Positions 34,816 through 44,086 are shown, counted from the stretch's first letter. The stretch: 64,000 bases of DNA from Actinomycetota bacterium (GCA_023379935.1 JAMCPD010000011.1:58094-122093); one strand, 5' to 3'. The notes: generated by a model not told the origin, from the letters alone. Translations and numbers: made by a program.

Positions 34816-36384
34816 ATGGGAGAAGTTATTTTAGACAAACAGTCGTCAAGCTTACTGGGCAGTTCAGACCAGGGCAGTTCAGACCAGGGCAGTTCAGACC
34901 AGGGCAGTTCAAGCCAGGGCAGTTCAGAAGTTGGTACTTTAAAAAATAGTACACAGAAAACTGTAAAAAGGTATAGAAAAAAAGGTGCATTGTCACGTAA
35001 ACCTAAGGTTCAAGCGGTTCAAACTTCAGACAATGCCGGTGACAATGCCGGTATAAAAGCTGTAGATCAAAAACGGAAGGCGCCAAGGGCGAAAGCCCGG
35101 GATGCAAGAGGGCAAAAGAAACGAGCGACGGGGCGTTATTTGATGTGCATACATGTCGAACCCGATTCTACCCAAATTGCCGTATTGGAAGGCAGAATGT
35201 TATTGGAGCATTATGTTTCAAGGGATCAAAATGACGATACACAGATCAACGGCAATATATATCTTGGAGTGGTAAAGAATGTATTGCCGGGGATGGAGGC
35301 CGCATTTGTTGATATTGGAACACAAAAAAATGCTGTTTTATACTGGCGTGATATCCGTTATGACCCGGAGGATTTAATTGGCAATCCACAGGAACGTCCA
35401 CGTATTGAACAAGTTCTAAAGCCGGAGCAGACATTGATATGTCAAGTTATTAAAAATCCAATTGCGACAAAGGGTGCTCGTTTAACGCAGCAGGTTTCTT
35501 TGCCGGGACGAGTTCTGGTTTTAGTCCCGAATACTACCGCATATGGGATATCACAACTGCTCCCCGATCGGGAGCGCAAACGATTACGCGCTTTGGCTGA
35601 TAAGATCAAACCAGAAGCTCATGGGCTTATAATACGAACTGCCGCCAAAGGGGCTGGTTTTCCCGATCTTGAGGAGGATTTGAGCAGCCTTTTGAAGTGC
35701 TGGGAAGAGATAGAGTCCATGTCTCATAAACTTGACGCTCCGGCGCTTTTGTATACAGAACCAAAGATCGGACTAAGAGTGCTCAGAGAGGAGTTTAATG
35801 CCGACTATCGTGGAGTGTTGGTTGATGATCGTGGAACTTTTGAACAGATAAAGTCATATGTTGAAAGCATTACCCCAGAACTGTCCGAGAGGGTGGAGTT
35901 TTATGATGAAGAAGAAGCCAGACTTTCCTTGTTCGACAGATACCATGTTACGGAACAGCTCAACAAGGCATTGGAACGCAAAGTATGGCTTCCCTCGGGT
36001 GGTTCCTTGATTATAGAAGGGACCGAAGCTCTGACTGTTATAGATGTTAATACATCAAAGAATGTCGGAACTTCCAATTTAGAGGAAACTGTTTATCAAA
36101 ATAACCTGGAAGCCGCACAGGAGATAGCTCGCCAGCTGCGCCTTAGGGATATAGGGGGGATAATTGTAATTGACTTTATAGATATGGAGATAGAAGCCAA
36201 CAGGATTAATGTTGTTCGCGCACTAAAAGAAGCACTCGGACGAGATAAAACGCGTACCCAGGTGCTGGATGTATCAAAACTTGGTATAGTTGAAATGACA
36301 CGCAAACGGGTTTCGGAAGGACTCTTAGAGACCTTGTCAGGTATTTGTCCAACATGCCAAGGACGAGGAATAATTTTGTCATGA
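34816..36384 (+). CDS. rng: Ribonuclease E/G family protein
   Basis: 522 residues. The endoribonuclease processes rRNA and mRNA. The S1 RNA-binding region (about 145-210) is followed by the catalytic domain with metal-binding aspartates in LTVIDVNTSKN and GIIVIDFIDMEIEANR, and the zinc-link CPTCQGRG ends the protein. The first 110 residues are low complexity: a 15 bp repeat (GSSDQ) at 34858-34932, then lysine/arginine-rich stretches and a 12 bp duplication (DNAG) at 35029-35052. The start ATG has AAGGA 10 bases upstream. rplU and rpmA follow, the usual order. Confidence 0.93.
   Translation: MGEVILDKQSSSLLGSSDQGSSDQGSSDQGSSSQGSSEVGTLKNSTQKTVKRYRKKGALSRKPKVQAVQTSDNAGDNAGIKAVDQKRKAPRAKARDARGQKKRATGRYLMCIHVEPDSTQIAVLEGRMLLEHYVSRDQNDDTQINGNIYLGVVKNVLPGMEAAFVDIGTQKNAVLYWRDIRYDPEDLIGNPQERPRIEQVLKPEQTLICQVIKNPIATKGARLTQQVSLPGRVLVLVPNTTAYGISQLLPDRERKRLRALADKIKPEAHGLIIRTAAKGAGFPDLEEDLSSLLKCWEEIESMSHKLDAPALLYTEPKIGLRVLREEFNADYRGVLVDDRGTFEQIKSYVESITPELSERVEFYDEEEARLSLFDRYHVTEQLNKALERKVWLPSGGSLIIEGTEALTVIDVNTSKNVGTSNLEETVYQNNLEAAQEIARQLRLRDIGGIIVIDFIDMEIEANRINVVRALKEALGRDKTRTQVLDVSKLGIVEMTRKRVSEGLLETLSGICPTCQGRGIILS
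34858..34932 (+). repeat. 15 bp tandem repeat, five units, at rng N-terminus
   Basis: Units at 34858, 34873 and 34888 are identical (GGCAGTTCAGACCAG, GSSDQ); the fourth (34903) encodes GSSSQ and the fifth (34918) GSSEV. The repeat begins at codon 15 and is in frame. Confidence 0.97.
35029..35052 (+). repeat. 12 bp tandem duplication in rng
   Basis: GACAATGCCGGT occurs twice in a row (35029-35040 and 35041-35052), encoding DNAG twice in the low-complexity N-terminal arm. Confidence 0.9.
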
Positions 36385-36409
36385 TGATTTGCTTGTTGGA
36401 TCGTAGTTA

Positions 36410-36428
36410 ACTGCCTATCTTAGGTAGT
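36410..36428 (+). promoter_or_regulatory. Stem-loop in the rplU leader
   Basis: ACTGCCTA and TAGGTAGT pair around a three-base loop, with one G-T wobble. The hairpin ends four bases before the GGAG of rplU and lacks a T-run, so it is not an intrinsic terminator. Ribosomal protein leaders often carry such elements; a regulatory role is inference. Confidence 0.4.
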
Positions 36429-36443
36429 ATTGGAGATTGGTAA

Positions 36444-36767
36444 ATGGATATTTTTGCAGTTATAACTTCAGGGGGCAAACAGTATAAAGTGGCACCCGGT
36501 GACCGTTTAGACGTAGAGTTGTTGGGTGTAGAACAAGACGCTCAAGTAAACTTTAAGCCTATCATGGTTGGATACAACGATAAGGTATTGACTACATCAG
36601 AAGAGTTGGAGGATATAGCGGTTTTGGTCAAGGTTTTAGGTGAGAGTAAAGGTCCTAAAGTTCGAGGGTTTACCTATAAGTCCAAGACCAACTCCTCTCG
36701 CAGGTGGGGCCATCGGCAACACTACAATACCATAGAGGTTCTTTCAGTCGAAGGCATAAAAGGTTAG
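36444..36767 (+). CDS. rplU: 50S ribosomal protein L21
   Basis: 107 residues, normal length. FAVITSGGKQYKVAPGDRLDVELL at the start and GFTYKSKTNSSRRWGHRQHYN near the end (quoted in part) are diagnostic of L21. GGAG lies upstream of ATG 36444. It forms the conserved pair with rpmA, behind rng. Confidence 0.96.
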   Translation: MDIFAVITSGGKQYKVAPGDRLDVELLGVEQDAQVNFKPIMVGYNDKVLTTSEELEDIAVLVKVLGESKGPKVRGFTYKSKTNSSRRWGHRQHYNTIEVLSVEGIKG

Positions 36768-36791
36768 ATAAGGAAAGGTTGGTTATTTGTT

Positions 36792-37043
36792 ATGTCTAAA
36801 ACCAAAGGCGGCGGTTCTACTCGCAACGGTCGTGATTCGTCAGCGCAGCGTTTAGGCGTCAAGGTGTTTGCAGGAACGCAAGTTTCTGCCGGTACCATTA
36901 TTGTGCGACAGCGGGGAACAAAGTTTTATCCCGGTGTCGGGGTGGGCAAAGGGTCAGATGATACGCTTTTTGCATTAGAGTCGGGACTTGTCAGGTTTGC
37001 GACTAAAAGAAGGCGTAAGTTGGTTGAGATCGTTACTGATTGA
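36792..37043 (+). CDS. rpmA: 50S ribosomal protein L27
   Basis: 83 residues. [20 protein letters not shown] and [15 protein letters not shown] are L27 signatures; the N-terminal region reaches toward the peptidyl transferase centre. There is no cleavable N-terminal extension of the Firmicutes kind. Its 3-prime end overlaps the likely start of obg. Confidence 0.97.
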   Translation: MSKTKGGGSTRNGRDSSAQRLGVKVFAGTQVSAGTIIVRQRGTKFYPGVGVGKGSDDTLFALESGLVRFATKRRRKLVEIVTD

Positions 37044-38328
37044 TCAAGTTCAGATACATCTAAAAGCGGGTGACGGTGGGGACGGAGCCGTTTCATTTAG
37101 GCGAGAGCCTCATGTTGCCAAAGGCGGCCCTGATGGAGGCGACGGCGGTGCAGGTGGGAACATTTGGCTTGTTGCATCATCTTCTTTGTCAACATTGCTG
37201 AAGTTCAAGGATCATCCTCACAACAAGGCTAAAAATGGGGGCAACGGATCGTCTAAGCGCAAGTCCGGCGCTTTAGGCAGAGATTTGGTCATTACCGTAC
37301 CGGTAGGGACAGTAGTAAAGTCGCTTAGCGGCGAGGTGCTTTGCGATCTGGGACGGGAAGGTTACCGTTGGCTTGGGGCCAAAGGAGGTAGGCCGGGCAA
37401 GGGAAATGCATACTTTTTAAGCGCTTCGAGACGCGCTCCGAAATTTGCAGGTCAAGGTGAACGCGGTGAGGAAAAGTGGCTAAATCTTGAGTTAAAGCTG
37501 CTTGCCGATGTAGCTTTGGTCGGATTTCCCAATGCCGGTAAAAGTACGTTGATAAGCAAACTTTCCGCCGCAAAACCTAAAATTGCCGACTATCCCTTCA
37601 CTACTCTACAGCCCAACTTAGGGGTAGTGAAGGTGCCGGAAGATATTTTGGATATGAAAAGTGATACCGCCGAGCGCCACGAGGCCGGTGTTTCGGACTT
37701 TGTTATGGCCGATATCCCCGGGTTGGTAGAGGGTGCCGCCAAGGGGAAGGGTTTAGGGCAACGCTTTTTACGCCATATTGAACGTGCTTCAGTACTACTT
37801 TTGCTGCTTGACTTAAGTTGTCCGGGTGGGCGGGGAGTTGATGAGCAACGGGATATACTACTGAAAGAGTTGCGTCTATACCACCCTGACCTATTGAAAC
37901 GCCCCAGATTGTCGGTTTTCTCCAAAGCGGACTTGGTCACGGTGTCATCTCTTCAGATAGCCGCCAATGAGCGGAAACTCTACATCTCTGCGGTGAGTGG
38001 GTATGGTTTGGATGCGTTATTACGCAGTTTATCGTTGTTGGTAAAACAGGCTCGCACTGCCAAAAAGTCTAACACATTTGTGTTACATCGCCCTGTCCCG
38101 GCTGCTATGTCTGTGTTAACAAGTCCGGATGGCTCGTTTGTGTTGGATGGGGCTGAAGTAGAAAGGGCGGTTGGACTGAGTAATCTTGATGATCCGCAAG
38201 CTGTTGAACTGGTTCTCCAAAAGTTGAAAAAGTTGGGTGTAGAAAAGGCGCTGTCATCAGCAGGCGTCAAAGACGGGGATGTGGTTAAAGCCGGGAAACT
38301 GACGTTTACCTATGTTCCGGATAGATAG
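37024..38328 (+). CDS. obg: GTPase Obg (CgtA)
   Basis: 434 residues from TTG 37024. The glycine-rich Obg fold ([18 protein letters not shown]) is followed by the G domain with [46 protein letters not shown] and SKADLV, then the C-terminal OCT domain. The GTPase acts in ribosome assembly and stress responses. No ATG precedes the fold: TTG 37024 (AAGAAGG ten bases upstream), TTG 36988, CTG 37036 and ATT 37039 are the options. TTG 37024 overlaps rpmA by 20 bases. An insert of about 12 residues lies before DIPGLVEG. Confidence 0.92.
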   Translation: MRSLLIDQVQIHLKAGDGGDGAVSFRREPHVAKGGPDGGDGGAGGNIWLVASSSLSTLLKFKDHPHNKAKNGGNGSSKRKSGALGRDLVITVPVGTVVKSLSGEVLCDLGREGYRWLGAKGGRPGKGNAYFLSASRRAPKFAGQGERGEEKWLNLELKLLADVALVGFPNAGKSTLISKLSAAKPKIADYPFTTLQPNLGVVKVPEDILDMKSDTAERHEAGVSDFVMADIPGLVEGAAKGKGLGQRFLRHIERASVLLLLLDLSCPGGRGVDEQRDILLKELRLYHPDLLKRPRLSVFSKADLVTVSSLQIAANERKLYISAVSGYGLDALLRSLSLLVKQARTAKKSNTFVLHRPVPAAMSVLTSPDGSFVLDGAEVERAVGLSNLDDPQAVELVLQKLKKLGVEKALSSAGVKDGDVVKAGKLTFTYVPDR

Positions 38329-38346
38329 TTCAAAGAGAGTGAATAA

Positions 38347-39435
38347 ATGAAGATTGTTGTAAAGATAGGAACCTCTTCATTAGTGGATGAGAAAGCCAAG
38401 CTTGACAATGCCATGCTATCCAAGATCGCCGGCGAAGTGGCACAACTGCATCAATACGGGCACAATGTAGCATTGGTTACCTCAGGTGCAATAGCCGCCG
38501 GGTTTGCGACTTTAGGCTGGACACCCAACCAAGTCCAAGCCGTAAGGCAAAATGGGGCTAAAAATCTTGAGACCTTACAAGCGATATCAGCAGTGGGGCA
38601 GGGTAGTTTGATACAGTCATGGGTTCGGGCATTCGATTTTCACCGTATGACGGTGGGGCAGGTATTGATAGCTCCATTGGACTTCGTTTATTCCCGCCAA
38701 TACACCTGTGCTCGGGCATCTTTGCAGCGCTTATTTGAGTTGGGCGTTGTTCCTATTGTAAATGAAAATGATGCCGTTTCAAACGAAGAGATACGTTTTG
38801 GGGACAACGATCGTCTTGCCGCTTTGCTGGCTAACTTGTTGGATGCAAACTTATTGGTACTGCTTACGGATATAGACGGCCTTTTTACCGCCGACCCGCG
38901 TATAAACGAACAAGCTACTTTGATAGAGGAGGTCATACAGATAGATAAGTCCTTGACCGAAGCTGTCGGCGGGCCGGGAACCCCCTTTGGGAGCGGTGGG
39001 ATGGCTTCTAAGATTCAAGCGGCAAAAATGGCGGCCTGGTCCGGCATTAAGGTTGTGATAGCTCCGGCGTCGCGCGATGGAGTATTGATTGACGCCGTCT
39101 CCGAAAAGCCCGAGAACGGAACTGTCATATTTCCAATGTCGAAACGTATAGGGTCCCGTAAACTGCGGATAGCATTTGCATTCAACAGCTCTGCGGTTGT
39201 GTTGGTTGATGACGGTGCTGTTGATGCCGTAAAAAATGCCGGAGCGTCACTGTTGCCGGCCGGTATTATTGAGATAAAAGGGGAGTTTGCCGAGGGAGGT
39301 GCCGTTGAGATAGCAGACTCGGCGGGAGGAGTTTTTGCAAAAGGTTTGACCTCCTGTTCGTCTAAGGAATTATCAAGATCCAAACGGTTTGTCGGGGAGG
39401 TAGTTCACCGGGATAACTTAGTTCTTCTGATCTAA
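38347..39435 (+). CDS. proB: Glutamate 5-kinase
   Basis: 362 residues. First enzyme of proline synthesis. The amino-acid-kinase domain shows IVVKIGTSSLVDE, VTSGAIAAGF, VPIVNENDAVS and FGDNDRLAALLAN; residues after about 275 form the PUA domain. Feedback inhibition by proline is known for the family. It follows obg by 18 bases and precedes proA by 29 bases. Confidence 0.96.
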   Translation: MKIVVKIGTSSLVDEKAKLDNAMLSKIAGEVAQLHQYGHNVALVTSGAIAAGFATLGWTPNQVQAVRQNGAKNLETLQAISAVGQGSLIQSWVRAFDFHRMTVGQVLIAPLDFVYSRQYTCARASLQRLFELGVVPIVNENDAVSNEEIRFGDNDRLAALLANLLDANLLVLLTDIDGLFTADPRINEQATLIEEVIQIDKSLTEAVGGPGTPFGSGGMASKIQAAKMAAWSGIKVVIAPASRDGVLIDAVSEKPENGTVIFPMSKRIGSRKLRIAFAFNSSAVVLVDDGAVDAVKNAGASLLPAGIIEIKGEFAEGGAVEIADSAGGVFAKGLTSCSSKELSRSKRFVGEVVHRDNLVLLI

Positions 39436-39464
39436 GGAACACGCCATCTGTTTGGTAAGAGCGG

Positions 39465-40742
39465 ATGTATGCTAAATTGGTATGTATGGATGACAACGGT
39501 TCGAATCAACTTGATCAACTTGGTAAAAGATCAAAACAAGCCGCCCAAGAGATGGCGAAAGCGGCTACTTTATCCAAGAATGAGGCCTTGTCAACCGCAG
39601 CCGACGCCATATTAGCGCTAAGTGACGAGATATTGGAAGCGAACGCATTGGATGTTGAACGCGCTGGGGCAGCCGGAGCTGTGCGAACATCTCTTGATCG
39701 CTTGATGCTAAATGAGAACAGGATTGCATCCATGGCTGGGGGACTTCGTGAAGTAGCAAAACTTCCTGATCCGGTTGGAGAGATAGCAAAAGGCTGGCAA
39801 AGACCGAATGGACTTCTAGTTACAAAAGTACGGGTTCCTTTGGGTGTTATTGGCATCGTATACGAAAACCGACCCAACGTGACTGCCGATGCCGCCGGAC
39901 TGTGTTTAAAAGCCGGTAATGCCGTGATGTTGAGAGGATCATCCGCAGCACTCGGTTCCAATAAGGTTATTGCTCGGATACTGCGCCAGGCACTTAGCGA
40001 AACCCGACTGCCTCAAGATGCGCTGATTCTTGTTGAAGATCCTACCAGAGAATCCGTAAAGGATTTTGTGCAGCTCTCAGGTGTCATTGACTGTCTGATT
40101 CCTCGCGGTGGGGCAGGATTGGTGAATATGGTACGCGCTGAGGCGACGGTCCCATTGATAATAGATGGAGACGGTAACTGTCATGTCTATGTGGATGCTT
40201 CAGCTGATTTAGACATGGCTCTGGAAATTGTGGACAATGCCAAAACTTCCAGACCGAGCGTGTGCAATGCCGCTGAGACGCTTTTGGTCCATAAAGACGT
40301 TGCAACCTATTTCCTTCCCAGACTGGTGTCTCGCATTCCCCAGGTTGAGTTACTTGGTGACGCTAAAACTTGTGCAATTTTGCCGGGTGCTGTCCTTGCA
40401 ACCGAAAAGGATTATGCGACAGAGTTTTTAGACTTAAAGATGACTGTGGCGGTGGTGAACGGTTTAGATGAAGCCATTGAGCACATAACGCGATATGGTA
40501 CGGGACATTCAGAGGCGATAATAACCAATGACCTCGTATCCGCTGAACGGTTTTGTCGTGAAGTGGATGCCGCCGCTGTTTTGGTTAATGCCTCCACCCG
40601 TTTTGTTGACGGCGGAGAGTTTGGTTTAGGTGCCGAGATAGGTATAAGTACCCAAAAACTGCATGCAAGGGGCCCGATGGGTTTAGAAGAGTTGACCTGT
40701 TTGAAGTATGTGGTCCACGGGCAAGGGCAGGTACGTACTTGA
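39465..40742 (+). CDS. proA: Glutamate-5-semialdehyde dehydrogenase
   Basis: 425 residues. Reduces gamma-glutamyl phosphate, the product of ProB. VPLGVIGIVYENRPNVTADA binds NADPH and the catalytic cysteine is in SRPSVCNAAETLLVH. ATG 39465 or ATG 39486 (MDDNGSN) may be the start; neither has a strong ribosome site. Its stop overlaps the TTG of the AAA ATPase gene by four bases, so the downstream pair is probably coupled. Confidence 0.95.
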   Translation: MYAKLVCMDDNGSNQLDQLGKRSKQAAQEMAKAATLSKNEALSTAADAILALSDEILEANALDVERAGAAGAVRTSLDRLMLNENRIASMAGGLREVAKLPDPVGEIAKGWQRPNGLLVTKVRVPLGVIGIVYENRPNVTADAAGLCLKAGNAVMLRGSSAALGSNKVIARILRQALSETRLPQDALILVEDPTRESVKDFVQLSGVIDCLIPRGGAGLVNMVRAEATVPLIIDGDGNCHVYVDASADLDMALEIVDNAKTSRPSVCNAAETLLVHKDVATYFLPRLVSRIPQVELLGDAKTCAILPGAVLATEKDYATEFLDLKMTVAVVNGLDEAIEHITRYGTGHSEAIITNDLVSAERFCREVDAAAVLVNASTRFVDGGEFGLGAEIGISTQKLHARGPMGLEELTCLKYVVHGQGQVRT

Positions 40743-41698
40743 GTTCTGTTTTGGATTCACACCCCAAGTTCACTGACAATGTTGTTCCGCCCAATCTTGT
40801 TCCACATTTCACCTTCGATTCTGTGGATCAAGTATTGAAAGGCTTAGAATCGGTCTCTTATCTGGCTGATGAACAGATAGCCACAGTCGTATATTTGGCC
40901 GGTCAACTGGCTAAACCTATACTGGTAGAGGGACCGGCCGGAACCGGCAAAACTGAATTAGCCAAGGCTGTTGCCGCTTTTAGCAGTTCACGCCTTATAC
41001 GCTTACAGTGTTATGAAGGTTTGGATGAATCAAAAGCGCTTTATGAGTGGAACTACCGTAAGCAGCTTTTATGTATTCAAGCCCAAGAGACCTCTCAAGA
41101 AGGCCTGGCTTGGAGTAAGCTGGAGGCGGATATATTCTCATCCGATTTTTTGCTTACCCGTCCGCTGCTTGATGCTATCAGTGCAACTGATCCTGTTGTC
41201 TTGTTGATTGATGAGGTGGACAGAGTGGAGATGGAAACTGAAGCGCTGTTTTTGGAAGCTCTTTCCGACTGGCAGGTTTCCGTGCCCGAACTGGGCACTA
41301 TAAGCGCAAACAGAATACCCTTTGCACTGCTTACATCCAATGCCACCAGAGAATTATCCGAGGCCCTAAAACGTCGCTGCCTATACTTATATTTGGACTA
41401 CCCCAGCCTCGAAAGGGAAAGAGAGATATTGCGTAAAAAGGTGGAAGGCATTGATGACTATTTGGCGAATCAAGTAGCTAAGATGGTTCGTTTGATTCGC
41501 TCTTTCGACCTGAAAAAACTTCCCTCGATCTCCGAAACTCTTGACTGGGCGCGTACATTACTGCTGTTGGGCATAGGTTCACTTGATTTAGAAGGTACAA
41601 AAGATACATTGCATATACTCTTGAAGTATGCGAGTGACATTGACAAAGTTGTCAAGGAACTGGACAAGTTGGACACAACAGATGTTGGTGACTTGTGA
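40739..41698 (+). CDS. MoxR-family AAA+ ATPase
   Basis: 319 residues. Walker A is ILVEGPAGTGKTELAKAVA, Walker B VVLLIDEVDRVEMETEALF, and ALLTSNATRELSEALKRRC contains sensor 1 and the arginine finger region. MoxR ATPases work as chaperones that activate or load cofactors into partner complexes, usually with a VWA-domain protein, which is the next gene. TTG start overlaps the proA stop (TTGA). The group close to CoxD of carbon monoxide dehydrogenase is the best match by eye, but no dehydrogenase genes are nearby. Confidence 0.85.
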   Translation: MSSVLDSHPKFTDNVVPPNLVPHFTFDSVDQVLKGLESVSYLADEQIATVVYLAGQLAKPILVEGPAGTGKTELAKAVAAFSSSRLIRLQCYEGLDESKALYEWNYRKQLLCIQAQETSQEGLAWSKLEADIFSSDFLLTRPLLDAISATDPVVLLIDEVDRVEMETEALFLEALSDWQVSVPELGTISANRIPFALLTSNATRELSEALKRRCLYLYLDYPSLEREREILRKKVEGIDDYLANQVAKMVRLIRSFDLKKLPSISETLDWARTLLLLGIGSLDLEGTKDTLHILLKYASDIDKVVKELDKLDTTDVGDL

Positions 41699-41701
41699 AA
41701 G

Positions 41702-43141
41702 TTGATCAAACTGAAGTGGCTGGAGGTTTCGCAACTGCTTGAGATCATAAGTGGGTTTTTGTCTGAACTAAGGGCCTGGGGATTGCCAATTTCGCTGACT
41801 GAGAGTATTGATGTCGGTTTGGCAACCATGAGCATAGGACTTTTCGATCGCCAACGATTGAGGTATACGCTTGGTGCGTGTGTTGTAAAGTCACCTGCTC
41901 ACAGGGCAGTATTTGATAAAGTTTTTGATATCTGGTTTTCCCTGCCCTCATCATCTGATATAAGTTTATCCGCTCCAGATCAACTGGCAACAACCGAACA
42001 AGGTTCTTTGCACTCCGGTGCTTTAGGAACTGGCTATTCCCCCGAAGAGTTTGGGGAGATGTTGTTCGAGGCTTTATTGAGCGGAGACGACAGTCTGATT
42101 CGCAGGTTGGCATCCGATGCACTCAACATGTATGCAGGCATGGAGACTGGTCGGCCGGTAGCGGGTGTATACTATTTTTATAGAACTTTACGTAACTTGA
42201 ATCTGGACGGAGTTTTAGCCGAGCTTATGAACACCGGCTTTAGCGAAGCAAAATCTTATACAAACACCCTTCAGAAAAAGCTACTTCAAGAGGATTATCG
42301 CATCGAAATCGAGAAGTTAAAAAAAGAGATTCAAGATGAGATAACACGACGGTTGGTTGCGGACAGAGGTGCTCAAGCGTTGGCTGCAAGCCAACGTACA
42401 CCGCTTCCGGAAAATTTGGATTTTATGAATGCTACCTCCCAAGAGCTGGCTCAACTTAGGCGCATACTTTCCGTTGTTGCACGTAAGATTGCCACGCGCC
42501 TTGCCCGCAAGCGCCGCAGCAAAAAGTCAGGTCCGCTCGATTTTAGATCTACTATACGTCATTCCATGTCTTACGGAGGGGCTCCAGTTGTTCCCAGATT
42601 TCATCACCGCAGTGTTTCAAAACCTGAGATATTCGTTCTGGCTGATGTTTCCGGATCGGTGGCTTCTTTTGCCCGTTTTACCTTACAGCTGGTTTATGCT
42701 TTAAACTCGCAGTTTTCCAAAGTACGGGCTTTTGCATTTATTGATGGTATTGACGAGGTGACTGAGTTTTTCGAGAAAGCTTCAGATGTTGCAGAAGCAA
42801 TACGCCTGGTCAATACCAAAGCTGACATAGTATGGGTTGACGGTCATTCTGACTATGGGCATGCCTTTACGGTGTTTCAAGAACGTTGGGGCAAGGACAT
42901 ATCACCTAAGACAACGGTATTAGTGCTTGGAGATGCGCGGTCTAACTATCATACTCCTCAAGCTTGGGTACTAAAGGAAATTCAAAGTAAAGCAAAACAT
43001 CTCTGGTGGTTAAATCCTGAACCCCGTGCATACTGGAGGACGGGTGATTCGGTAATAGGAGAGTATGAAACTTACTGCGAGAAAGTATTTGAATGTCGTA
43101 ATTTAACTCAACTTGAGAATTTTGCAGAACACCTTGAATAG
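41702..43141 (+). CDS. CoxE-like VWA-domain protein
   Basis: 479 residues. The C-terminal von Willebrand factor A domain begins at IFVLADVSGSVASFARF with the metal-binding DxSxS site and continues with WVDGHSDYGHAF and VLVLGDARSNYH, and ends with a WWLNPEPRAYWRTGDS motif characteristic of CoxE proteins. The N-terminal half is helical with a charged coiled coil near residues 195-225. It starts at TTG three bases after the MoxR gene, giving the standard MoxR/VWA pair. Its target complex is unknown. Confidence 0.85.
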   Translation: MIKLKWLEVSQLLEIISGFLSELRAWGLPISLTESIDVGLATMSIGLFDRQRLRYTLGACVVKSPAHRAVFDKVFDIWFSLPSSSDISLSAPDQLATTEQGSLHSGALGTGYSPEEFGEMLFEALLSGDDSLIRRLASDALNMYAGMETGRPVAGVYYFYRTLRNLNLDGVLAELMNTGFSEAKSYTNTLQKKLLQEDYRIEIEKLKKEIQDEITRRLVADRGAQALAASQRTPLPENLDFMNATSQELAQLRRILSVVARKIATRLARKRRSKKSGPLDFRSTIRHSMSYGGAPVVPRFHHRSVSKPEIFVLADVSGSVASFARFTLQLVYALNSQFSKVRAFAFIDGIDEVTEFFEKASDVAEAIRLVNTKADIVWVDGHSDYGHAFTVFQERWGKDISPKTTVLVLGDARSNYHTPQAWVLKEIQSKAKHLWWLNPEPRAYWRTGDSVIGEYETYCEKVFECRNLTQLENFAEHLE

Positions 43142-43169
43142 TTGAATAATAATGAGTATTATGGGTCTT

Positions 43170-43185
43170 GTCGGTTAAAACCGAC
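43170..43185 (+). promoter_or_regulatory. Stem-loop in the rplM leader
   Basis: GTCGGT and ACCGAC form a perfect six-base stem around TAAA, about 27 bases before rplM. No T-run follows. It may be a regulatory leader of the L13-S9 operon; leaders of this operon are autoregulated in some bacteria, but this one is only inferred. Confidence 0.4.
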
Positions 43186-43212
43186 TGATTGAAACCTTGT
43201 TAAGGAGATAAC

Positions 43213-43671
43213 TTGAAAACCTTTTCCCCAAAATCTGCAGATATAAACCGTACTTGGCACTTGATTGATGGCAATGGTCAGGTATTAGGTCGTTTGGCAA
43301 CTGAGGTTGCGCGTATTCTGATGGGCAAGCACAAGCCCATATATGCTCCTCATGTTGATACAGGAGATTATGTGATTGTTGTAAATGCCTCCAAGATAGT
43401 TATGACCGCTAATAAGCTTGAGAAAAAACGGTCTTGGCACCATAGCGGATATCCCGGCGGAATAAAGAGCATTAGTTATGCGCGTTTGAAGGCAGACAAA
43501 CCGGAACAGCTCATATATTCTACGGTAAAAGGCATGTTGCCCAGGACAAAGCTTGGAAGTAAGATGCTGACAAAATTAAAGGTTTATGCAGGAGAAGAAC
43601 ATCCCCATCAAGCCCAACTGTCCCCCCTGCGCCGCGAGGGCGAAACCACGGCGGAGTTTTCCAATGCCTGA
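43213..43671 (+). CDS. rplM: 50S ribosomal protein L13
   Basis: 152 residues. [40 protein letters not shown] and [20 protein letters not shown] (partly quoted) identify L13. TTG 43213 follows AAGGAG. The C-terminus is a few residues longer than usual and overlaps the rpsI start by eight bases. L13-S9 is a conserved operon. Confidence 0.96.
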   Translation: MKTFSPKSADINRTWHLIDGNGQVLGRLATEVARILMGKHKPIYAPHVDTGDYVIVVNASKIVMTANKLEKKRSWHHSGYPGGIKSISYARLKADKPEQLIYSTVKGMLPRTKLGSKMLTKLKVYAGEEHPHQAQLSPLRREGETTAEFSNA

Positions 43672-44086
43672 TCCGTCAACATCTGATCCGTCAACATCTA
43701 CTCCATTGGCACAGAGCACAGGCCGTCGCAAAGAGGCGGTTGCAAGGGTGCGGCTTAGGCAGGGGGAGGGGAATGTAACCGTCAATAACCATCCCTTGGA
43801 AGAATATTTTCCTTCGCTGACACATAGAATGCTTATAAAACAACCCCTTGTTGTAACCGATACGCTAACCGCTTATGATATTGACGCGAACATAGAAGGT
43901 GGCGGGGTAACAGGCCAAGCAGGTGCACTGAGGCTCGGAATAGCCAGAGGATTAATCTTTATAAATCCTGATTTAAAGGTATCTTTACGACGGAGCGGTT
44001 TGTTGACTAGGGACTCACGTGTCAAAGAGGCCAAAAAGTATGGCTTGAAGAAGGCCCGTAAGGCTCCTCAGTATTCTAAGAGATAG
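43664..44086 (+). CDS. rpsI: 30S ribosomal protein S9
   Basis: 140 residues from ATG 43664, which has GGCGGAG upstream. [18 protein letters not shown] opens the conserved core, [19 protein letters not shown] follows, and the basic tail ends [12 protein letters not shown]. The 16 residues before the core are rich in proline, serine and threonine and contain an in-frame 15 bp duplication (DPSTS twice). A longer frame from 43586 would overlap rplM heavily and is not supported. Confidence 0.95.
   Translation: MPDPSTSDPSTSTPLAQSTGRRKEAVARVRLRQGEGNVTVNNHPLEEYFPSLTHRMLIKQPLVVTDTLTAYDIDANIEGGGVTGQAGALRLGIARGLIFINPDLKVSLRRSGLLTRDSRVKEAKKYGLKKARKAPQYSKR
43670..43699 (+). repeat. 15 bp tandem duplication at rpsI N-terminus
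   Basis: GATCCGTCAACATCT occurs twice without a mismatch (43670-43684 and 43685-43699), encoding DPSTS twice, starting at codon 3. The first unit also overlaps the rplM stop codon. Confidence 0.95.

Noticed and set aside
34704..34949. Open frame overlapping the rng N-terminus
   Set aside because: It reads the 15 bp repeat in another frame (GQFRP units), has no ribosome site and conflicts with rng, whose domains are clear. Repeats of this length stay open in several frames.
39515..39961. 148-codon minus-strand frame over proA
   Set aside because: Antisense to an intact, well-conserved gene; composition is that of a mirror frame.
43586..43663. N-terminal extension of rpsI
   Set aside because: It would lie within rplM and adds residues with cysteine/proline bias; ATG 43664 has a ribosome site and the normal coupling overlap.
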